This document shows, piece by piece, positions 1-9,748 of a stretch of 64,000 nucleotides of DNA; position 1 is the stretch's first letter; each line of letters begins with the position of its first letter. Under the pieces are notes generated by a model, which did no database searches, was not told where the DNA came from, and was given only the letters and a program-made list of their open reading frames with translations. The stretch is taken from assembly GCF_013359595.1 (NCBI RefSeq), contig NZ_JABFMP010000013.1, positions 94,711-158,710 on the forward strand. The letters are read 5' to 3'. Made by a program: the position numbers and the translations under genes. This DNA is from Pseudomonas sp. C1C7. Lineage in GTDB: Bacteria > Pseudomonadota > Gammaproteobacteria > Pseudomonadales > Pseudomonadaceae.

Positions 1-31
1 TAGAACCCGGCTCGCCCGGAAAGTTCGCCAC

Positions 32-682
32 TCAGGCCGTCGCGCTCTGCACCACCTGGGGGTTGGGGTGAAAAAACACGTGTTCGCGCACCGGTCCCAC
101 CGCCACCTCGCCAATTTCCTCGTAGCCCTGGCGCTTGTAGAACTCCAGATAGCGCGCATCGCCGGTGTCGAGCACCACGCCCTGGGAGGTTTCATCCACC
201 GCGCACCAGTTGTGCACCGCCTGCAGCAGCTGTTCGCCAAAGTGCTTGCCCTGGAACTGCGGGTGAATCCCCAGCAACGGCAGGACATGTACCGAGTCCG
301 ACGGCGAGCACGCGGCGACCGCATCGTGATATTCGAGGTAACGACGGGTGCAGCGAAAGCCGGTGCTGAGTACCATGCGCAGGCGCCAGGCCCAGCTTTC
401 GGTGATACCGAGCCGACGTTGCGGTGGCGCGATCAGGGCGATGCCGATCAGGCGGTCGTTGACCAGCAGGCCGATGGCCGGCAAGTCCTGCATGAAGTGC
501 TGCGTGACCAGCTCGCGCACCGTGGCGCGCACCCGCTGCTCATAGCCCGGACGCTCGGCTTCGAACAGGTAGCTGAACGTCGGCTCGTGCCGATACGCCT
601 GATACAACAGGGAACGCGCTTCGCGGGAATAGCCGCTGTCGAGCATGTGGATATCGGCGATGGCGCTGGAGGTTTCGGGCAT
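32..682 (-). CDS. GNAT family N-acetyltransferase
   Basis: Predicted 216-aa acetyltransferase that would move an acetyl group from acetyl-CoA to an unknown amine. A GNAT core is visible: a beta-strand reading VHVLPLLGIHP, followed by an acetyl-CoA pyrophosphate loop of the type QGKHFG (about residues 143-148), then the C-terminal part LDTGDARYLEFYKRQGYEE that is typical of the family. I chose the ATG at 682 because a GGGGAG ribosome site sits about 9 bases upstream; the reading frame could extend further upstream to 796, but that stretch has low-quality composition. It stands alone, divergent from xthA. The substrate cannot be read from the sequence. Confidence 0.85.
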   Translation of the reverse strand: MPETSSAIADIHMLDSGYSREARSLLYQAYRHEPTFSYLFEAERPGYEQRVRATVRELVTQHFMQDLPAIGLLVNDRLIGIALIAPPQRRLGITESWAWRLRMVLSTGFRCTRRYLEYHDAVAACSPSDSVHVLPLLGIHPQFQGKHFGEQLLQAVHNWCAVDETSQGVVLDTGDARYLEFYKRQGYEEIGEVAVGPVREHVFFHPNPQVVQSATA

Positions 683-906
683 GACGGTTGATCTCCCCGG
701 CACAGCTCGAGTGGCTGCGCTCTTTTTGATATGAGGCAGTGGGCGACGACACAGTTCCTCCACAGGTATAGACGCTTGGAGCAAGACTTGCCCCACTGCC
801 GATCAGTCATCTCAGAACGCGAGGTTCGCGGTGGATTGATTCGATGCAACACTGGCCCGATTCCTAGAGGTCAGCTAGCATCGCCCTTTTGCCAGGACTG
901 CCGACC

Positions 907-1719
907 ATGAAGATCGTCTCCTTCAACATCAACGGGCTGCGCGCCCGTCCCCATCAGCTGGCGGCGCTGATCGAAAAGCACCAGCCCGATGTGATCGGGT
1001 TGCAGGAAACCAAGGTCCACGACGACCAGTTCCCCCTCGATGAAGTCAAGGCCCTGGGCTACCACGTGTATTTCCACGGTCAGAAAGGCCACTACGGCGT
1101 CGCCCTGCTCTCGCGCCAGGAACCGATTGCCGTGCACAAGGGTTTTGCCACCGACGACGAAGACGCCCAGCGCCGCTTCATCTGGGGCACCTTCGCCGAC
1201 GCCAATGGCGCGCCGGTGACCATCATGAACGGCTACTTCCCCCAGGGCGAAAGCCGCGACCATCCGACCAAATTCCCGGCCAAGGCGCGCTTCTACAGCG
1301 ATCTGCAAGTGCTGCTGGAAAGCCAGTTCAAGAACGACCAGTCGCTGGTGGTCATGGGCGACGTGAACATTTCCCCGGAAGACTGCGACATCGGCATCGG
1401 CCCGGACAACATGAAACGCTGGCTGAAAACCGGCAAATGCAGCTTCCTGCCCGAAGAACGCGAGTGGATGGCGCGCCTGAAGAACTGGGGCCTGACCGAC
1501 AGCTTCCGCCACCTGAACCCCGAAGTGGCTGACGTCTTCAGCTGGTTCGACTACCGCAGCCGCGGTTTCGAGGACGAACCCAAGCGTGGGCTGCGGATCG
1601 ACGTGATCCTCGCTTCCCACGGCTTGCTGCCTCGAGTCAAGGCGGCGGGTGTCGACTATGAACTGCGCGGAATGGAAAAACCGTCGGATCATGCGCCGAT
1701 CTGGCTTGAATTGAGCTAA
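907..1719 (+). CDS. xthA: Exodeoxyribonuclease III (AP endonuclease)
   Basis: Exonuclease III of base-excision repair: cuts DNA 5' to abasic sites and degrades 3' ends, in the cytoplasm. At 270 aa it matches the family length and aligns by eye along its whole length with E. coli ExoIII. Metal-binding and catalytic residues are present: Asn7 in FNINGL, Glu34 in LQETK, the Asp and Asn of [10 protein letters not shown] (about 151 and 153), and the C-terminal SDHAP histidine. The ATG at 907 (MKIVSFN) is preferred over an upstream GTG at 889 because it matches the family N-terminus. It is followed by a REPIN that may end the transcript. Identification is secure. Confidence 0.96.
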   Translation: MKIVSFNINGLRARPHQLAALIEKHQPDVIGLQETKVHDDQFPLDEVKALGYHVYFHGQKGHYGVALLSRQEPIAVHKGFATDDEDAQRRFIWGTFADANGAPVTIMNGYFPQGESRDHPTKFPAKARFYSDLQVLLESQFKNDQSLVVMGDVNISPEDCDIGIGPDNMKRWLKTGKCSFLPEEREWMARLKNWGLTDSFRHLNPEVADVFSWFDYRSRGFEDEPKRGLRIDVILASHGLLPRVKAAGVDYELRGMEKPSDHAPIWLELS

Positions 1720-1723
1720 AAGC

Positions 1724-1800
1724 AAAAGATCGCAGCCTGCGGCAGCTCCTACCTTGGATAGGTGTACTCCTGTAGGAGCTGCCGCGGACTGCGATCTTTT
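1724..1800. repeat. REPIN (GATCGCAG family)
   Basis: Two inverted copies of a palindromic unit, GATCGCAGCCTGCGGCAGCT on the left and its complement on the right, separated by about 20 bases. The right arm has a one-base change (GCGGACTGC for GCAGGCTGC). It could form a long hairpin after xthA. Related copies lie at 7836, 23450, 24878, 45862 and 55642. Confidence 0.85.
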
Positions 1801-1803
1801 GAT

Positions 1804-1832
1804 CTGTCATATTTCCGACATCCTACTGACTT
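1804..1832 (+). promoter_or_regulatory. PHO box (three tandem half-sites)
   Basis: CTGTCAT at 1804, CCGACAT at 1815 and CTGACTT at 1826 are spaced exactly 11 bases apart, start to start. This matches the PhoB-binding pattern (7-bp direct repeats with 4-bp spacers). It lies 40-68 bases upstream of the PstS-like gene, and a weak -10 (CTTAAT, from 1830) falls at the right distance after the second half-site. Phosphate-starvation control is inferred. Confidence 0.75.
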
Positions 1833-1871
1833 AATCTCCCGGCACTCCCTTTGGCTATATAAGGTGCCGGC

Positions 1872-3212
1872 ATGACGCTGCGCGTGTTGTTCCTGTTGAT
1901 GCTCTGCGTCTGGCTGCCGCTGACGGCTTCAGCCGGTGATTTGCCGACGCCGGAACACGGCCCGGTGCTGCGCATCCAGGGGTCCAACACCATCGGCGCC
2001 GCGTTGGGCCCGGCGCTGGTCCAGGGTCTGATGCGCCAACAGGGCCTGGTCAAGATTCACAGCGAAACCCCGGACACCGCCAACGAACTGCGCATCGTCG
2101 GCGAAACCGCCCAGGGGCGCCGGGTCGAGGTGGAACTGGCGGCCCACGGCTCCAGCACCGGCTTTGCCGCGCTGAAAACCGGCAACGCCGACCTCGCCGC
2201 CTCATCGCGCCCGATCAAGGACCGCGAGGTGACAGACCTGCAAGCCCTGGGCGATCTGAAAAGCCCCGGCGCCGAACAGGTCATCGCCATCGACGGCCTG
2301 GCGATCATCCTCCACCCGCAAAACCCGCTGAACCAGCTGGACACTGTGCAACTGGCGCGGATTTTCAGCGGCGACGTCAAAACCTGGGAAGAAGTCGGCG
2401 GCAACGGCGGCCCGATTCATCTGTATGCGCGGGATGATCAATCCGGCACCTACGACACCTTCAAGGAACTGGTACTCAGCGGTCGCGGGAAAACCCTGAG
2501 CGGCGCCGCGAAACGCTTCGAATCCAGCGAGCAGTTGTCCGACGCGATCAGCCTCGACCCGCAGGGCATCGGCTTCATTGGCCTGCCCTACGTGCGCCAG
2601 GCCAAGGCGGTGGCGATTGTCGATGGCCAGTCCCAGGCCATGCTCCCGCTCAACAGCCTGATTGCCACCGAAGACTACCCGTTGTCCCGCCGTCTGTTCT
2701 TTTACCTGCCGCCGGCCGGTAACAACCGATGGGCCGAGGCACTGGTGGCGTTTGCCCAAAGCAGCCAGGGCCAGGCGATTGTCGCGGCCAACGGTTTCAT
2801 CGCCCAGACCGTGCAGGCCATGACCGTCACGCCGAACGCGCTGATGCCCGAGGGGTATCAGGGGCTCAGCCGTCACGCCCAGCGGCTGTCGGTGAATTTT
2901 CGTTTCGAGGAAGGCAGCGCCACGCTGGACAACAAGGCCCGGCAGGACCTGACACGGGTGCTCGACTATATAAAGCAGCATGAGAAAAACGATCGGCAGA
3001 TCACCCTGGTCGGCTTTGGCGACGCCAAGAGCGACCCGGCACGCGCCGACCTGCTATCGAAACTGCGGGCCATGGCGGTACGGCGGGAACTGGTGAAAAG
3101 CGGCGTGGTGTTGCGCGAGGTGCGCGGGTTTGGTGCCGAGATGCCGGTGGCGGCCAATAACGAGGATGAGGGGCGGATCAAGAATCGGCGGGTTGAGGTT
3201 TGGGTTTACTGA
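1872..3212 (+). CDS. PstS-like phosphate-binding protein fused to an OmpA domain
   Basis: Predicted 446-aa exported protein. Residues 1-21 form a signal peptide ending ASA before GDLP. Residues about 30-310 are a phosphate-type periplasmic binding domain (IQGSNTIGAALGPALVQG near the start, then YARDDQSGTYDTFKELVL, as in PstS proteins). Residues about 335-446 are an OmpA/peptidoglycan-binding domain (NFRFEEGSATL at its start and the RIKNRRVEV ending). The fusion would tether a phosphate-binding module to the cell wall, so it probably senses or concentrates phosphate rather than acting as a freely diffusing Pst component. No pstCAB follows. A three-part PHO box sits upstream, consistent with induction under phosphate limitation. 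The function is inferred. Confidence 0.88.
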   Translation: MTLRVLFLLMLCVWLPLTASAGDLPTPEHGPVLRIQGSNTIGAALGPALVQGLMRQQGLVKIHSETPDTANELRIVGETAQGRRVEVELAAHGSSTGFAALKTGNADLAASSRPIKDREVTDLQALGDLKSPGAEQVIAIDGLAIILHPQNPLNQLDTVQLARIFSGDVKTWEEVGGNGGPIHLYARDDQSGTYDTFKELVLSGRGKTLSGAAKRFESSEQLSDAISLDPQGIGFIGLPYVRQAKAVAIVDGQSQAMLPLNSLIATEDYPLSRRLFFYLPPAGNNRWAEALVAFAQSSQGQAIVAANGFIAQTVQAMTVTPNALMPEGYQGLSRHAQRLSVNFRFEEGSATLDNKARQDLTRVLDYIKQHEKNDRQITLVGFGDAKSDPARADLLSKLRAMAVRRELVKSGVVLREVRGFGAEMPVAANNEDEGRIKNRRVEVWVY

Positions 3213-3229
3213 GTTGAATGGCCAAGCAA

Positions 3230-3352
3230 TGTGGCGAGGGAGCATGCTCCCGCTCGGTTGCGCAGCAACCGCAATTCAGGCGACCCGTTAATCCCGGCGT
3301 ACCTGATTTGGGGCCGCTTCGCGACCCAGCGGGAGCAAGCTCCCTCGCCACA
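3230..3352. repeat. REPIN (TGTGGCGAGGGAGC family)
   Basis: TGTGGCGAGGGAGCATGCTC at the left end is mirrored by GGGAGCAAGCTCCCTCGCCA at the right end, with about 85 bases between that also contain smaller palindromes. It lies between two convergent genes and probably acts as a transcript-end structure. It is a different REP sequence class from most others in the window. Confidence 0.8.
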
Positions 3353-3359
3353 GAGTTTT

Positions 3360-4589
<1,230 letters not shown>

Positions 4590-4693
4590 GAGCAGATACC
4601 TTCTTGGGGGAGGTTGTTTAGATCATGCAATCGATGCTAGAACAGCTACGAAAATTTACCTAGCCTATTCTCGGCGTGTATTAACATTCATCA

Positions 4694-4708
4694 CCGATAT
4701 ATGATCGG
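4694..4708. promoter_or_regulatory. Possible LysR operator (CCGAT-N5-ATCGG)
   Basis: A perfect 5-bp inverted repeat, CCGAT-ATATG-ATCGG, lies in the divergent gap between the acyl-CoA dehydrogenase and the LysR gene. Size and place fit a LysR recognition site. No experimental motif is known to me. Confidence 0.35.
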
Positions 4709-4777
4709 CTGATTGCCAAGGCCCTCCCGGGCCCGAAGAAGACGTCCCGATAACACCTTATAAAAAGAGTGCAGCGC

Positions 4778-5707
4778 ATGAATCTGAGCAAGGTCGACCT
4801 CAACCTTTTCATCGTCTTCGACGCGATCTACACCGAAGCCAACCTGACTCGCGCCGGGCAGATCGTCGGCATTACCCAGCCCGCGGTGTCCAATGCCCTG
4901 GCCCGCCTGCGCGAGACCTTCAACGATCCGCTGTTCGTGCGCACCGCCCAGGGCATGGTGCCCACGCCCATGGCGCAGAACATCATCGGCCCGGTGCGCA
5001 ACGCCCTTTCGCTGCTGCGCGTCTCGGTGCAGGAAAGCCGCATCTTCAATCCGCAGCAAGCGGTCAAGACCTACCGCATCAGCATGACCGACCTCACCGA
5101 GGCCGTGATCCTGCCACCGCTGTTCCAACGTTTGCGCCGCCTGGCGCCCACGGTGATCATCGAAAGCTTTTTGTCCAAACGCCGCGAAACCACCAAGGAA
5201 CTGGCCGCCGGGCGCCTGGATTTTGCCGTGGACGCGCCGCTCAACACCGACCCGCAAGTGCGTCACGTCAAGTTGATGGAGGACCGTTACGTCTGCGCCA
5301 TGCGCAAGGGGCACCCGCTGGCGGGCAAGGAAAAGCTCACCCTCGATGAATACCTGGGGCTGACCCACATCCATATTTCCAGCCGCCGCAGCGGCCTGGG
5401 TTATGTCGACCTGGCGCTGGGCAAGATGGGCATCCAGCGCAAGATCGCCCTGCGCTCCCAGCATTACCTGATGGCCTCGCAAGTGATGCAGCAGACCGAC
5501 ATGGTCATGACCGTACCGGAGCGTTTCGCCCGCCGTAACGATTTGCACGCGTTCAATTTGCCGGTCAACGACGTGCCGCCGGTCGAAACCCACCTCTACT
5601 GGCACGAAAGCACCGACCAGGACCCGGCCAACCGTTGGATGCGCGAGCAGATGATCGAGTTGTGCCAGCAGGTGACGGCGCATGAGAAAAAACTCGAGAG
5701 CGCGTAG
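4778..5707 (+). CDS. LysR-family transcriptional regulator
   Basis: 309-aa regulator. Residues about 5-64 form the winged helix-turn-helix (VDLNLFIVFDAIYTEANLTRA, then GITQPAVSNALARLRETFNDPLF), followed by a LysR substrate-binding domain. The HTH belongs to the subgroup that begins with NLSKVDLNLF (NodD/LeuO/SyrM-like). I use the ATG at 4778 instead of the GTG at 4769 because the family starts at MNLSKVDLN. It is transcribed away from the acyl-CoA dehydrogenase gene, the usual layout for a LysR protein and its target, so it is probably the local regulator. The effector is unknown. Confidence 0.9.
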   Translation: MNLSKVDLNLFIVFDAIYTEANLTRAGQIVGITQPAVSNALARLRETFNDPLFVRTAQGMVPTPMAQNIIGPVRNALSLLRVSVQESRIFNPQQAVKTYRISMTDLTEAVILPPLFQRLRRLAPTVIIESFLSKRRETTKELAAGRLDFAVDAPLNTDPQVRHVKLMEDRYVCAMRKGHPLAGKEKLTLDEYLGLTHIHISSRRSGLGYVDLALGKMGIQRKIALRSQHYLMASQVMQQTDMVMTVPERFARRNDLHAFNLPVNDVPPVETHLYWHESTDQDPANRWMREQMIELCQQVTAHEKKLESA

Positions 5708-5727
5708 GTCGCAGCAGCGCGTCGCCT

Positions 5728-5815
5728 TCTTCGCGGGCAAGCCTCGCTCCTACAGAGATACCGGTCGTCCGCAATTTTTTGCGAACCTGCAGGAGCGAGG
5801 CTTGCCCGCGAAGAG
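5728..5815. repeat. REPIN (GCGGGCAAGCCTCGCTCC family)
   Basis: TTCGCGGGCAAGCCTCGCTC at the left and its inverted complement (GGAGCGAGGCTTGCCCGCGA) at the right, with about 35 bases between. This is the most frequent REP class in the window (also 12759, 44395, 52433, 57450 and one arm of 54643). Confidence 0.85.
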
Positions 5816-5845
5816 GCCCGTAATGACACCAGAAAACCCTTCCCC

Positions 5846-5861
5846 TTGACGTATACGTCAA
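5846..5861 (+). promoter_or_regulatory. LiuR operator upstream of liuR
   Basis: TTGACGTATACGTCAA is a perfect 16-bp palindrome 42 bases before the liuR start. Its left end doubles as a -35 (TTGACG). A weak -10 (TAGCTT, 5870-5875) follows after an 18-base spacer, slightly long as in promoters controlled by MerR-family proteins. The core ACGT-WW-ACGT is shared with two sites before liuA. This agrees with the LiuR motif reported in comparative-genomic work. Confidence 0.8.
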
Positions 5862-5903
5862 CCTGCCTTTAGCTTAGCGCCATGACCTTTCGTGAGCGCT
5901 TCC

Positions 5904-6305
5904 ATGAGCAGCCAGACCTACAGCATTTCCGACCTCGCCCGCGAGCTCGACATCACCACCCGGGCCATTCGTTTCTATGAAGAGCAAGGCCTGCTCAGCC
6001 CCGAGCGTCGGGGGCAGGAACGCATCTATTCGCCCCGTGACAAGGTCAGCCTGAAACTGATCCTGCGGGGCAAGCGCATCGGCTTTTCCCTGGCCGAATG
6101 CCGCGAGCTGATCGAACTCTACGATCCCTCCAGCGGTAACACCAAGCAACTGCACAGCATGCTGGCGAAAATCAGCGAACGCCGGGCGCAGCTGGAACAG
6201 CAACTGCTGGACATCGAACAGATGAAACTGGAACTCGACACCGCCGAAGAGCGCTGCGCGCAGGCGCTGGAGCAAACCCTCAAGAGTCAGCAGGCGATTC
6301 AATAG
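5904..6305 (+). CDS. liuR: LiuR, MerR-family regulator of leucine/isovalerate catabolism
   Basis: 133-aa MerR-family regulator. Residues about 4-72 carry the MerR winged HTH (YSISDLARELDITTRAIRFY, EEQGLLSPERRGQERIYS), followed by a dimerising coiled coil (about 80-125, rich in Glu, Gln and Leu). No cysteine metal-binding motif is seen at the C-terminus, so an acyl-CoA-type ligand is more likely than a metal. The ATG at 5904 (MSSQTYSI) is favoured over the GTG at 5892. It is followed 65 bases later by liuE. The perfect palindrome before it implies autoregulation. The same palindrome core before liuA links it to the rest of the pathway, which is separated from it by 3.5 kb. Confidence 0.9.
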   Translation: MSSQTYSISDLARELDITTRAIRFYEEQGLLSPERRGQERIYSPRDKVSLKLILRGKRIGFSLAECRELIELYDPSSGNTKQLHSMLAKISERRAQLEQQLLDIEQMKLELDTAEERCAQALEQTLKSQQAIQ

Positions 6306-6370
6306 ATCTACACAAATACCGCCGCTCCCACATTGGAACGTCGTCAGCCAATTACAACAGGTCCAATCCC

Positions 6371-7270
6371 ATGCCCCTACCCACCCACGTACGCCTTGTC
6401 GAAGTCGGCCCACGCGATGGTCTGCAAAACGAAGCCCAACCCATCAGCGTCGCCGACAAGGTGCAGCTGGTCGATGCGCTCACGGCCGCGGGCCTGGGCT
6501 ATATAGAAGTCGGCAGTTTCGTGTCCCCCAAATGGGTACCGCAGATGGCCGGCTCCGCCGATGTGTTCGCGCAGATCCAGCGCAAGCCCGGCGTGACCTA
6601 CGGTGCGCTCGCCCCCAACCTGCGCGGTTTTGAAGATGCCCTGGCTTCGGGAGTCAAGGAGGTCGCCGTGTTCGCCGCCGCGTCCGAAGCCTTTTCCCAG
6701 CGCAACATCAATTGCTCGATCAGCGAAAGCCTGGAGCGTTTCGTGCCGATCATGGACGCGGCCCGGCAGCACGGGGTGACGGTGCGCGGTTACGTGTCCT
6801 GCGTGCTGGGTTGCCCTTATGAAGGCGACGTGGCCCCCGAGCAGGTGGCCCGGGTCGCCCGCGAACTCTATGCCATGGGCTGCTACGAGGTGTCCCTGGG
6901 CGACACCATCGGCACCGGCACCGCTGGCGCCACCCGCAAAATGTTCGAGGTGGTGTCGGCCGAAGTACCGCGCGAGAAGCTGGCCGGACACTTCCATGAC
7001 ACCTACGGCCAGGCCATGGCCAACATCTACGCCAGCCTGCTCGAAGGCATCTCGGTGTTCGACAGCTCCATCGCCGGTCTCGGCGGCTGCCCGTACGCCA
7101 AAGGCGCCAGCGGCAACGTCGCCACCGAGGACGTGGTGTACCTGCTCAACGGCCTGGGCATCCAGACCGGTATCGACCTGGACGCACTGATCAAGGCCGG
7201 TCAGCGGATCAGCACCGTGCTGGGTCGCCCAACCGGCTCCCGCGTGGCCAAGGCCCGTAGCGCACAGTGA
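6371..7270 (+). CDS. liuE: Hydroxymethylglutaryl-CoA lyase
   Basis: 299-aa enzyme of the last leucine-degradation step: splits 3-hydroxy-3-methylglutaryl-CoA into acetoacetate and acetyl-CoA. The N-terminal HMGL signature VEVGPRDGLQNE (about residues 10-21) holds the catalytic Arg and Asp. GLGGCPYAKGASGN near residue 235 is the family's active-site loop with its cysteine. It lies behind liuR, probably in one transcript. In P. putida this gene is called mvaB. Directly downstream is the CrcY sRNA locus, an adjacency I recall from P. putida KT2440. Identification is secure. Confidence 0.95.
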   Translation: MPLPTHVRLVEVGPRDGLQNEAQPISVADKVQLVDALTAAGLGYIEVGSFVSPKWVPQMAGSADVFAQIQRKPGVTYGALAPNLRGFEDALASGVKEVAVFAAASEAFSQRNINCSISESLERFVPIMDAARQHGVTVRGYVSCVLGCPYEGDVAPEQVARVARELYAMGCYEVSLGDTIGTGTAGATRKMFEVVSAEVPREKLAGHFHDTYGQAMANIYASLLEGISVFDSSIAGLGGCPYAKGASGNVATEDVVYLLNGLGIQTGIDLDALIKAGQRISTVLGRPTGSRVAKARSAQ

Positions 7271-7288
7271 GGGCAACGACACGCGCGT

Positions 7289-7331
7289 GTGTTACCGCGA
7301 CATCAAAAACGTGGGGAAAAGCGAGTAACAC
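7289..7331. promoter_or_regulatory. Inverted repeat upstream of crcY, likely CbrB activator site
   Basis: GTGTTAC at 7289-7295 and GTAACAC at 7325-7331 form a perfect 7-bp inverted repeat with 29 bases between, about 80-120 bases before a sigma-54 promoter. TGTTAC/GTAACA half-sites are described for CbrB, the activator of the Crc-sequestering sRNAs. The spacing here is longer than I recall for a single site, so a further half-site may be involved. Confidence 0.6.
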
Positions 7332-7411
7332 GGAAACAAAATGTCAGGGTTTGCCTGAGAGAAAAATCCTACAAAACATTAAGCTTTTGATTTTAAAGGG
7401 TTTTTAAAAGT

Positions 7412-7427
7412 TGGCACGGCTTCTGCT
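7412..7427 (+). promoter_or_regulatory. Sigma-54 promoter of crcY
   Basis: TGGCACGGCTTCTGCT matches the RpoN consensus (TGGCAC, then TGC at -12) with the required 12-base distance between the GG (-24) and GC (-12) elements. Transcription would begin near 7438, exactly where the A-rich sRNA sequence starts. Confidence 0.85.
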
Positions 7428-7437
7428 TTCTCTATGG

Positions 7438-7812
7438 CATAACAAGAATAAAAAATGCGACACCACTAATAAAAACAAGACGTAACGACTCTGACATAAC
7501 AAAAACAACACGGCAGAGACGCAGCTAACAGATTTTTTTGGAGAAGATGTGCTTTTCAGGGTGCTTTTCGGAGTTACCCGCAACCGGGCAGAGAACAATA
7601 AAACTACCTTCAGGTAGCTCCCGTATCGGTTGGATCGCTTGGCGAGAAAGTAGATCAGCGCTCAAAAAAATACGTTTGCTCTTGATCCCGGATGGGGATC
7701 GCCAAAAACAGCGGTAAAGGGCAACGGTTGCCAATAACAAAAACAGACCGCCCCTCAATAATAAAAAAGAGCACGCGCAACGAAAATTAAAGGGGAGCTT
7801 CGGCTCCCCTTT
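7438..7812 (+). ncRNA. crcY: CrcY-type sRNA (Hfq/Crc-sequestering RNA)
   Basis: About 375-nt RNA that soaks up Hfq/Crc and so relieves carbon catabolite repression. Five or six CA-type motifs (A-rich, AAnAAnAA-like) occur: near 7439-7455, 7468-7480, 7495-7510, 7592-7603, 7732-7745 and 7756-7769. The first is in the loop of a small GCAT/ATGC hairpin. The RNA starts behind a sigma-54 promoter and ends in a strong hairpin at 7789-7812. No open reading frame makes sense here. The location next to the HMG-CoA lyase gene is the CrcY position in P. putida as I recall, which is why I call it CrcY and not CrcZ. Confidence 0.88.
7789..7812 (+). terminator. Terminator hairpin of crcY
   Basis: AAAGGGGAGC, a TTCG tetraloop, then GCTCCCCTTT: a perfect 10-bp stem. 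The U tract is only the three Ts of the stem, followed by GTG. This hairpin is a usual 3' end for Crc-family sRNAs. Confidence 0.85.
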
Positions 7813-7835
7813 GTGCTGTCTGGCATTTGGTTTTT

Positions 7836-7912
7836 TAAAAGATCGCAGCCTGCGGCAGCTCCTACAGGTGTACACATAACCCTGTAGGAACTGCCGCAGG
7901 CTGCGATCTTTT
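7836..7912. repeat. REPIN (GATCGCAG family)
   Basis: AAAAGATCGCAGCCTGCGGC on the left is answered by its complement ending GCTGCGATCTTTT on the right. It lies between crcY and the 3' end of the oppositely oriented acyl-CoA synthetase gene, so it may serve as a two-way transcript end. Confidence 0.85.
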
Positions 7913-7917
7913 GATCT

Positions 7918-9612
7918 TCATCGTTTAGCGTTGAGCTCCTCGACACTGATCTCCCGCATGCGGAATTTCTGGATCTTGCCGGTCACGGTCATCGGGAACT
8001 CGTCCACGAACTTGAAGTAGCGCGGCGTCTTGAAGTGCGCGATGCGCTCCTTGCACCAGGCCTGCAGTTCCTGCTCGGTGGCGCTGTGGCCGGGGTGGAA
8101 CTTGATCCAGGCGACGATCTCCTCACCGTAACGCGAGCATGGAATGCCGATCACCTGCACGTCGGCCACCGCCGGGTGGGTGAAGAAGAACTCCTCGAGC
8201 TCGCGGGGATAAATGTTCTCGCCGCCACGGATGATCATGTCCTTGTTACGGCCGGCAATGCACACATAGCCCTCGTCGTTCATGCTCGCCAGGTCGCCGG
8301 TGTGCATCCAGCCAGCCTGATCGATCGCTTCGGCGGTGCCTTGCGGATTGTTCCAGTAACCGAGCATCACACTGTAACCACGGGTGCACAGCTCGCCGAT
8401 GGTGCCGCGCGGCACCGGATTGCCGGCCTCGTCGATGATCTTGCTTTCCAGCTGCGGCTGGGTGCGTCCGACCGTGGTAACACGCAATTCCAGGTCGTCC
8501 GACGGACCGGTCTGCAACGACACCGGACTGGTTTCGGTCATGCCGTAGGCGATCTGCACTTCGCTCATGTGCATTTCATTGATGACCCGGCGCATCACTT
8601 CGATCGGGCAGGTCGCGCCGGCCATGATCCCGGTGCGCAAGCTCGACAGGTCGAATTCGGGGCGTTGCGGCTGATCAAGCATGGCGATGAACATCGTCGG
8701 CACGCCGTACAGCGCGGTGGCCTTTTCATCGGCGACGGTGTTCAGGGTCAGCAGCGGATCGAAGGCATCGTTGGGGTAGATCATCGTGCTGCCGTGGGTG
8801 ATGCAACCCAGATTGCCCATGACCATGCCGAAACAGTGATACAGCGGCACCGGGATCACCAGCCGGTCGGCGGCGGTCAGGCCGAGGCTTTCGCCAACCA
8901 TGTAACCGTTGTTGAGAATGTTGTAGTGACTGAGGGTCGCGCCCTTGGGGAAACCTGTGGTGCCGGAGGTGTACTGGATGTTCACCGCCTGATCGAAATG
9001 CAGGCTGTCCTGGCGCTCGCGCAGTTGCTCGACCGACACGCTGCCGGCCAGATCAGTCAGTTGCGACCAGGGCAGGAAACCGACTGGCGGTTGCGCATCC
9101 AGGCTGACCACACCGCGCAGCTCAGGCAGGCGTTCGCTGTGCAATTGGCCGATGGCGTGTTCGGCCAGCTCAGGCGCCAGGCCCTGCAGCATGGCGTGAT
9201 AGTTGGAAGTCTTGAACGATCCGGCACACACCAGCCACTTGCAACCCGATTGCTTGAGCACATACTCCAGTTCCGAGCTGCGATAGGCCGGGTTGATGTT
9301 GACCAGGATCACGCCGATTTTCGCGCTGGCGATCTGGCTGATACACCACTGCGCGCAGTTCGGCGCCCAGATACCGAGCCGGTCACCGGTCTGCATGCCC
9401 AGCGCCAGCATCGCCCTGGCATGCAGGTCCGCCTCCTGGGCCAGTTGCCGCCAGGTGTAGCGCACCTGCTGATGGCGCACGACCAGCGCCTCGCCATCCG
9501 GGTACTGCGCGGCCGTGTTGTCGAACGCCTGGCCGATGGTCATCGCCAGCAAGGCTTTGTCCTGGGAACCTCGGGTGTAGCTGCGCTGCGGGTTTGCACT
9601 GGGTTGATCCAT
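7918..9612 (-). CDS. Acyl-CoA synthetase (AMP-forming ligase)
   Basis: 564-aa AMP-binding enzyme that joins a carboxylic acid to CoA with ATP. The P-loop [11 protein letters not shown] is at residues 214-224, [10 protein letters not shown] and the [16 protein letters not shown] core motifs follow, and the C-terminal GKIQKF lysine (about 546) is present. It belongs to the medium/long-chain FadD-like group. It is transcribed away from liuA, with two LiuR-type palindromes in the shared upstream region, so it probably belongs to the leucine/isovalerate regulon and may activate isovalerate, another branched acid or acetoacetate. The equivalent gene sits beside liuA in P. putida. Substrate not provable from sequence. 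Confidence 0.9.
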   Translation of the reverse strand: MDQPSANPQRSYTRGSQDKALLAMTIGQAFDNTAAQYPDGEALVVRHQQVRYTWRQLAQEADLHARAMLALGMQTGDRLGIWAPNCAQWCISQIASAKIGVILVNINPAYRSSELEYVLKQSGCKWLVCAGSFKTSNYHAMLQGLAPELAEHAIGQLHSERLPELRGVVSLDAQPPVGFLPWSQLTDLAGSVSVEQLRERQDSLHFDQAVNIQYTSGTTGFPKGATLSHYNILNNGYMVGESLGLTAADRLVIPVPLYHCFGMVMGNLGCITHGSTMIYPNDAFDPLLTLNTVADEKATALYGVPTMFIAMLDQPQRPEFDLSSLRTGIMAGATCPIEVMRRVINEMHMSEVQIAYGMTETSPVSLQTGPSDDLELRVTTVGRTQPQLESKIIDEAGNPVPRGTIGELCTRGYSVMLGYWNNPQGTAEAIDQAGWMHTGDLASMNDEGYVCIAGRNKDMIIRGGENIYPRELEEFFFTHPAVADVQVIGIPCSRYGEEIVAWIKFHPGHSATEQELQAWCKERIAHFKTPRYFKFVDEFPMTVTGKIQKFRMREISVEELNAKR

Positions 9613-9634
9613 GACGACCCCTATTGTCTTTATT

Positions 9635-9737
9635 CTGTAGGAGCGGACCCGCTCGCGATGGAGGTCAAGGCAACGGGTTATCCAGTCAGGTAACCGTGAT
9701 CGTTAACGTCCTTCGCGAGCAAGCTCGGCTCCTACAG
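9635..9737. repeat. REP pair (CTGTAGGAGC..., divergent class)
   Basis: CTGTAGGAGCGGACCCGCTC at the left faces GCGAGCAAGCTCGGCTCCTA at the right, with about 55 bases between. It lies between the acyl-CoA synthetase start and the LiuR sites, so it would be in the synthetase's 5' untranslated RNA if transcription begins at those sites. Confidence 0.75.
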
Positions 9738-9748
9738 AATCACCTAAG

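Noticed and set aside
1857..1864. TATATAAG as a -10 element for the PstS/OmpA gene
   Set aside because: It lies only 8-15 bases before the ATG and is too far from the PHO box; it would give almost no leader.
8035..9693. A 552-codon open frame on the + strand
   Set aside because: Antisense to the acyl-CoA synthetase; no family match, and it runs through a REP pair.
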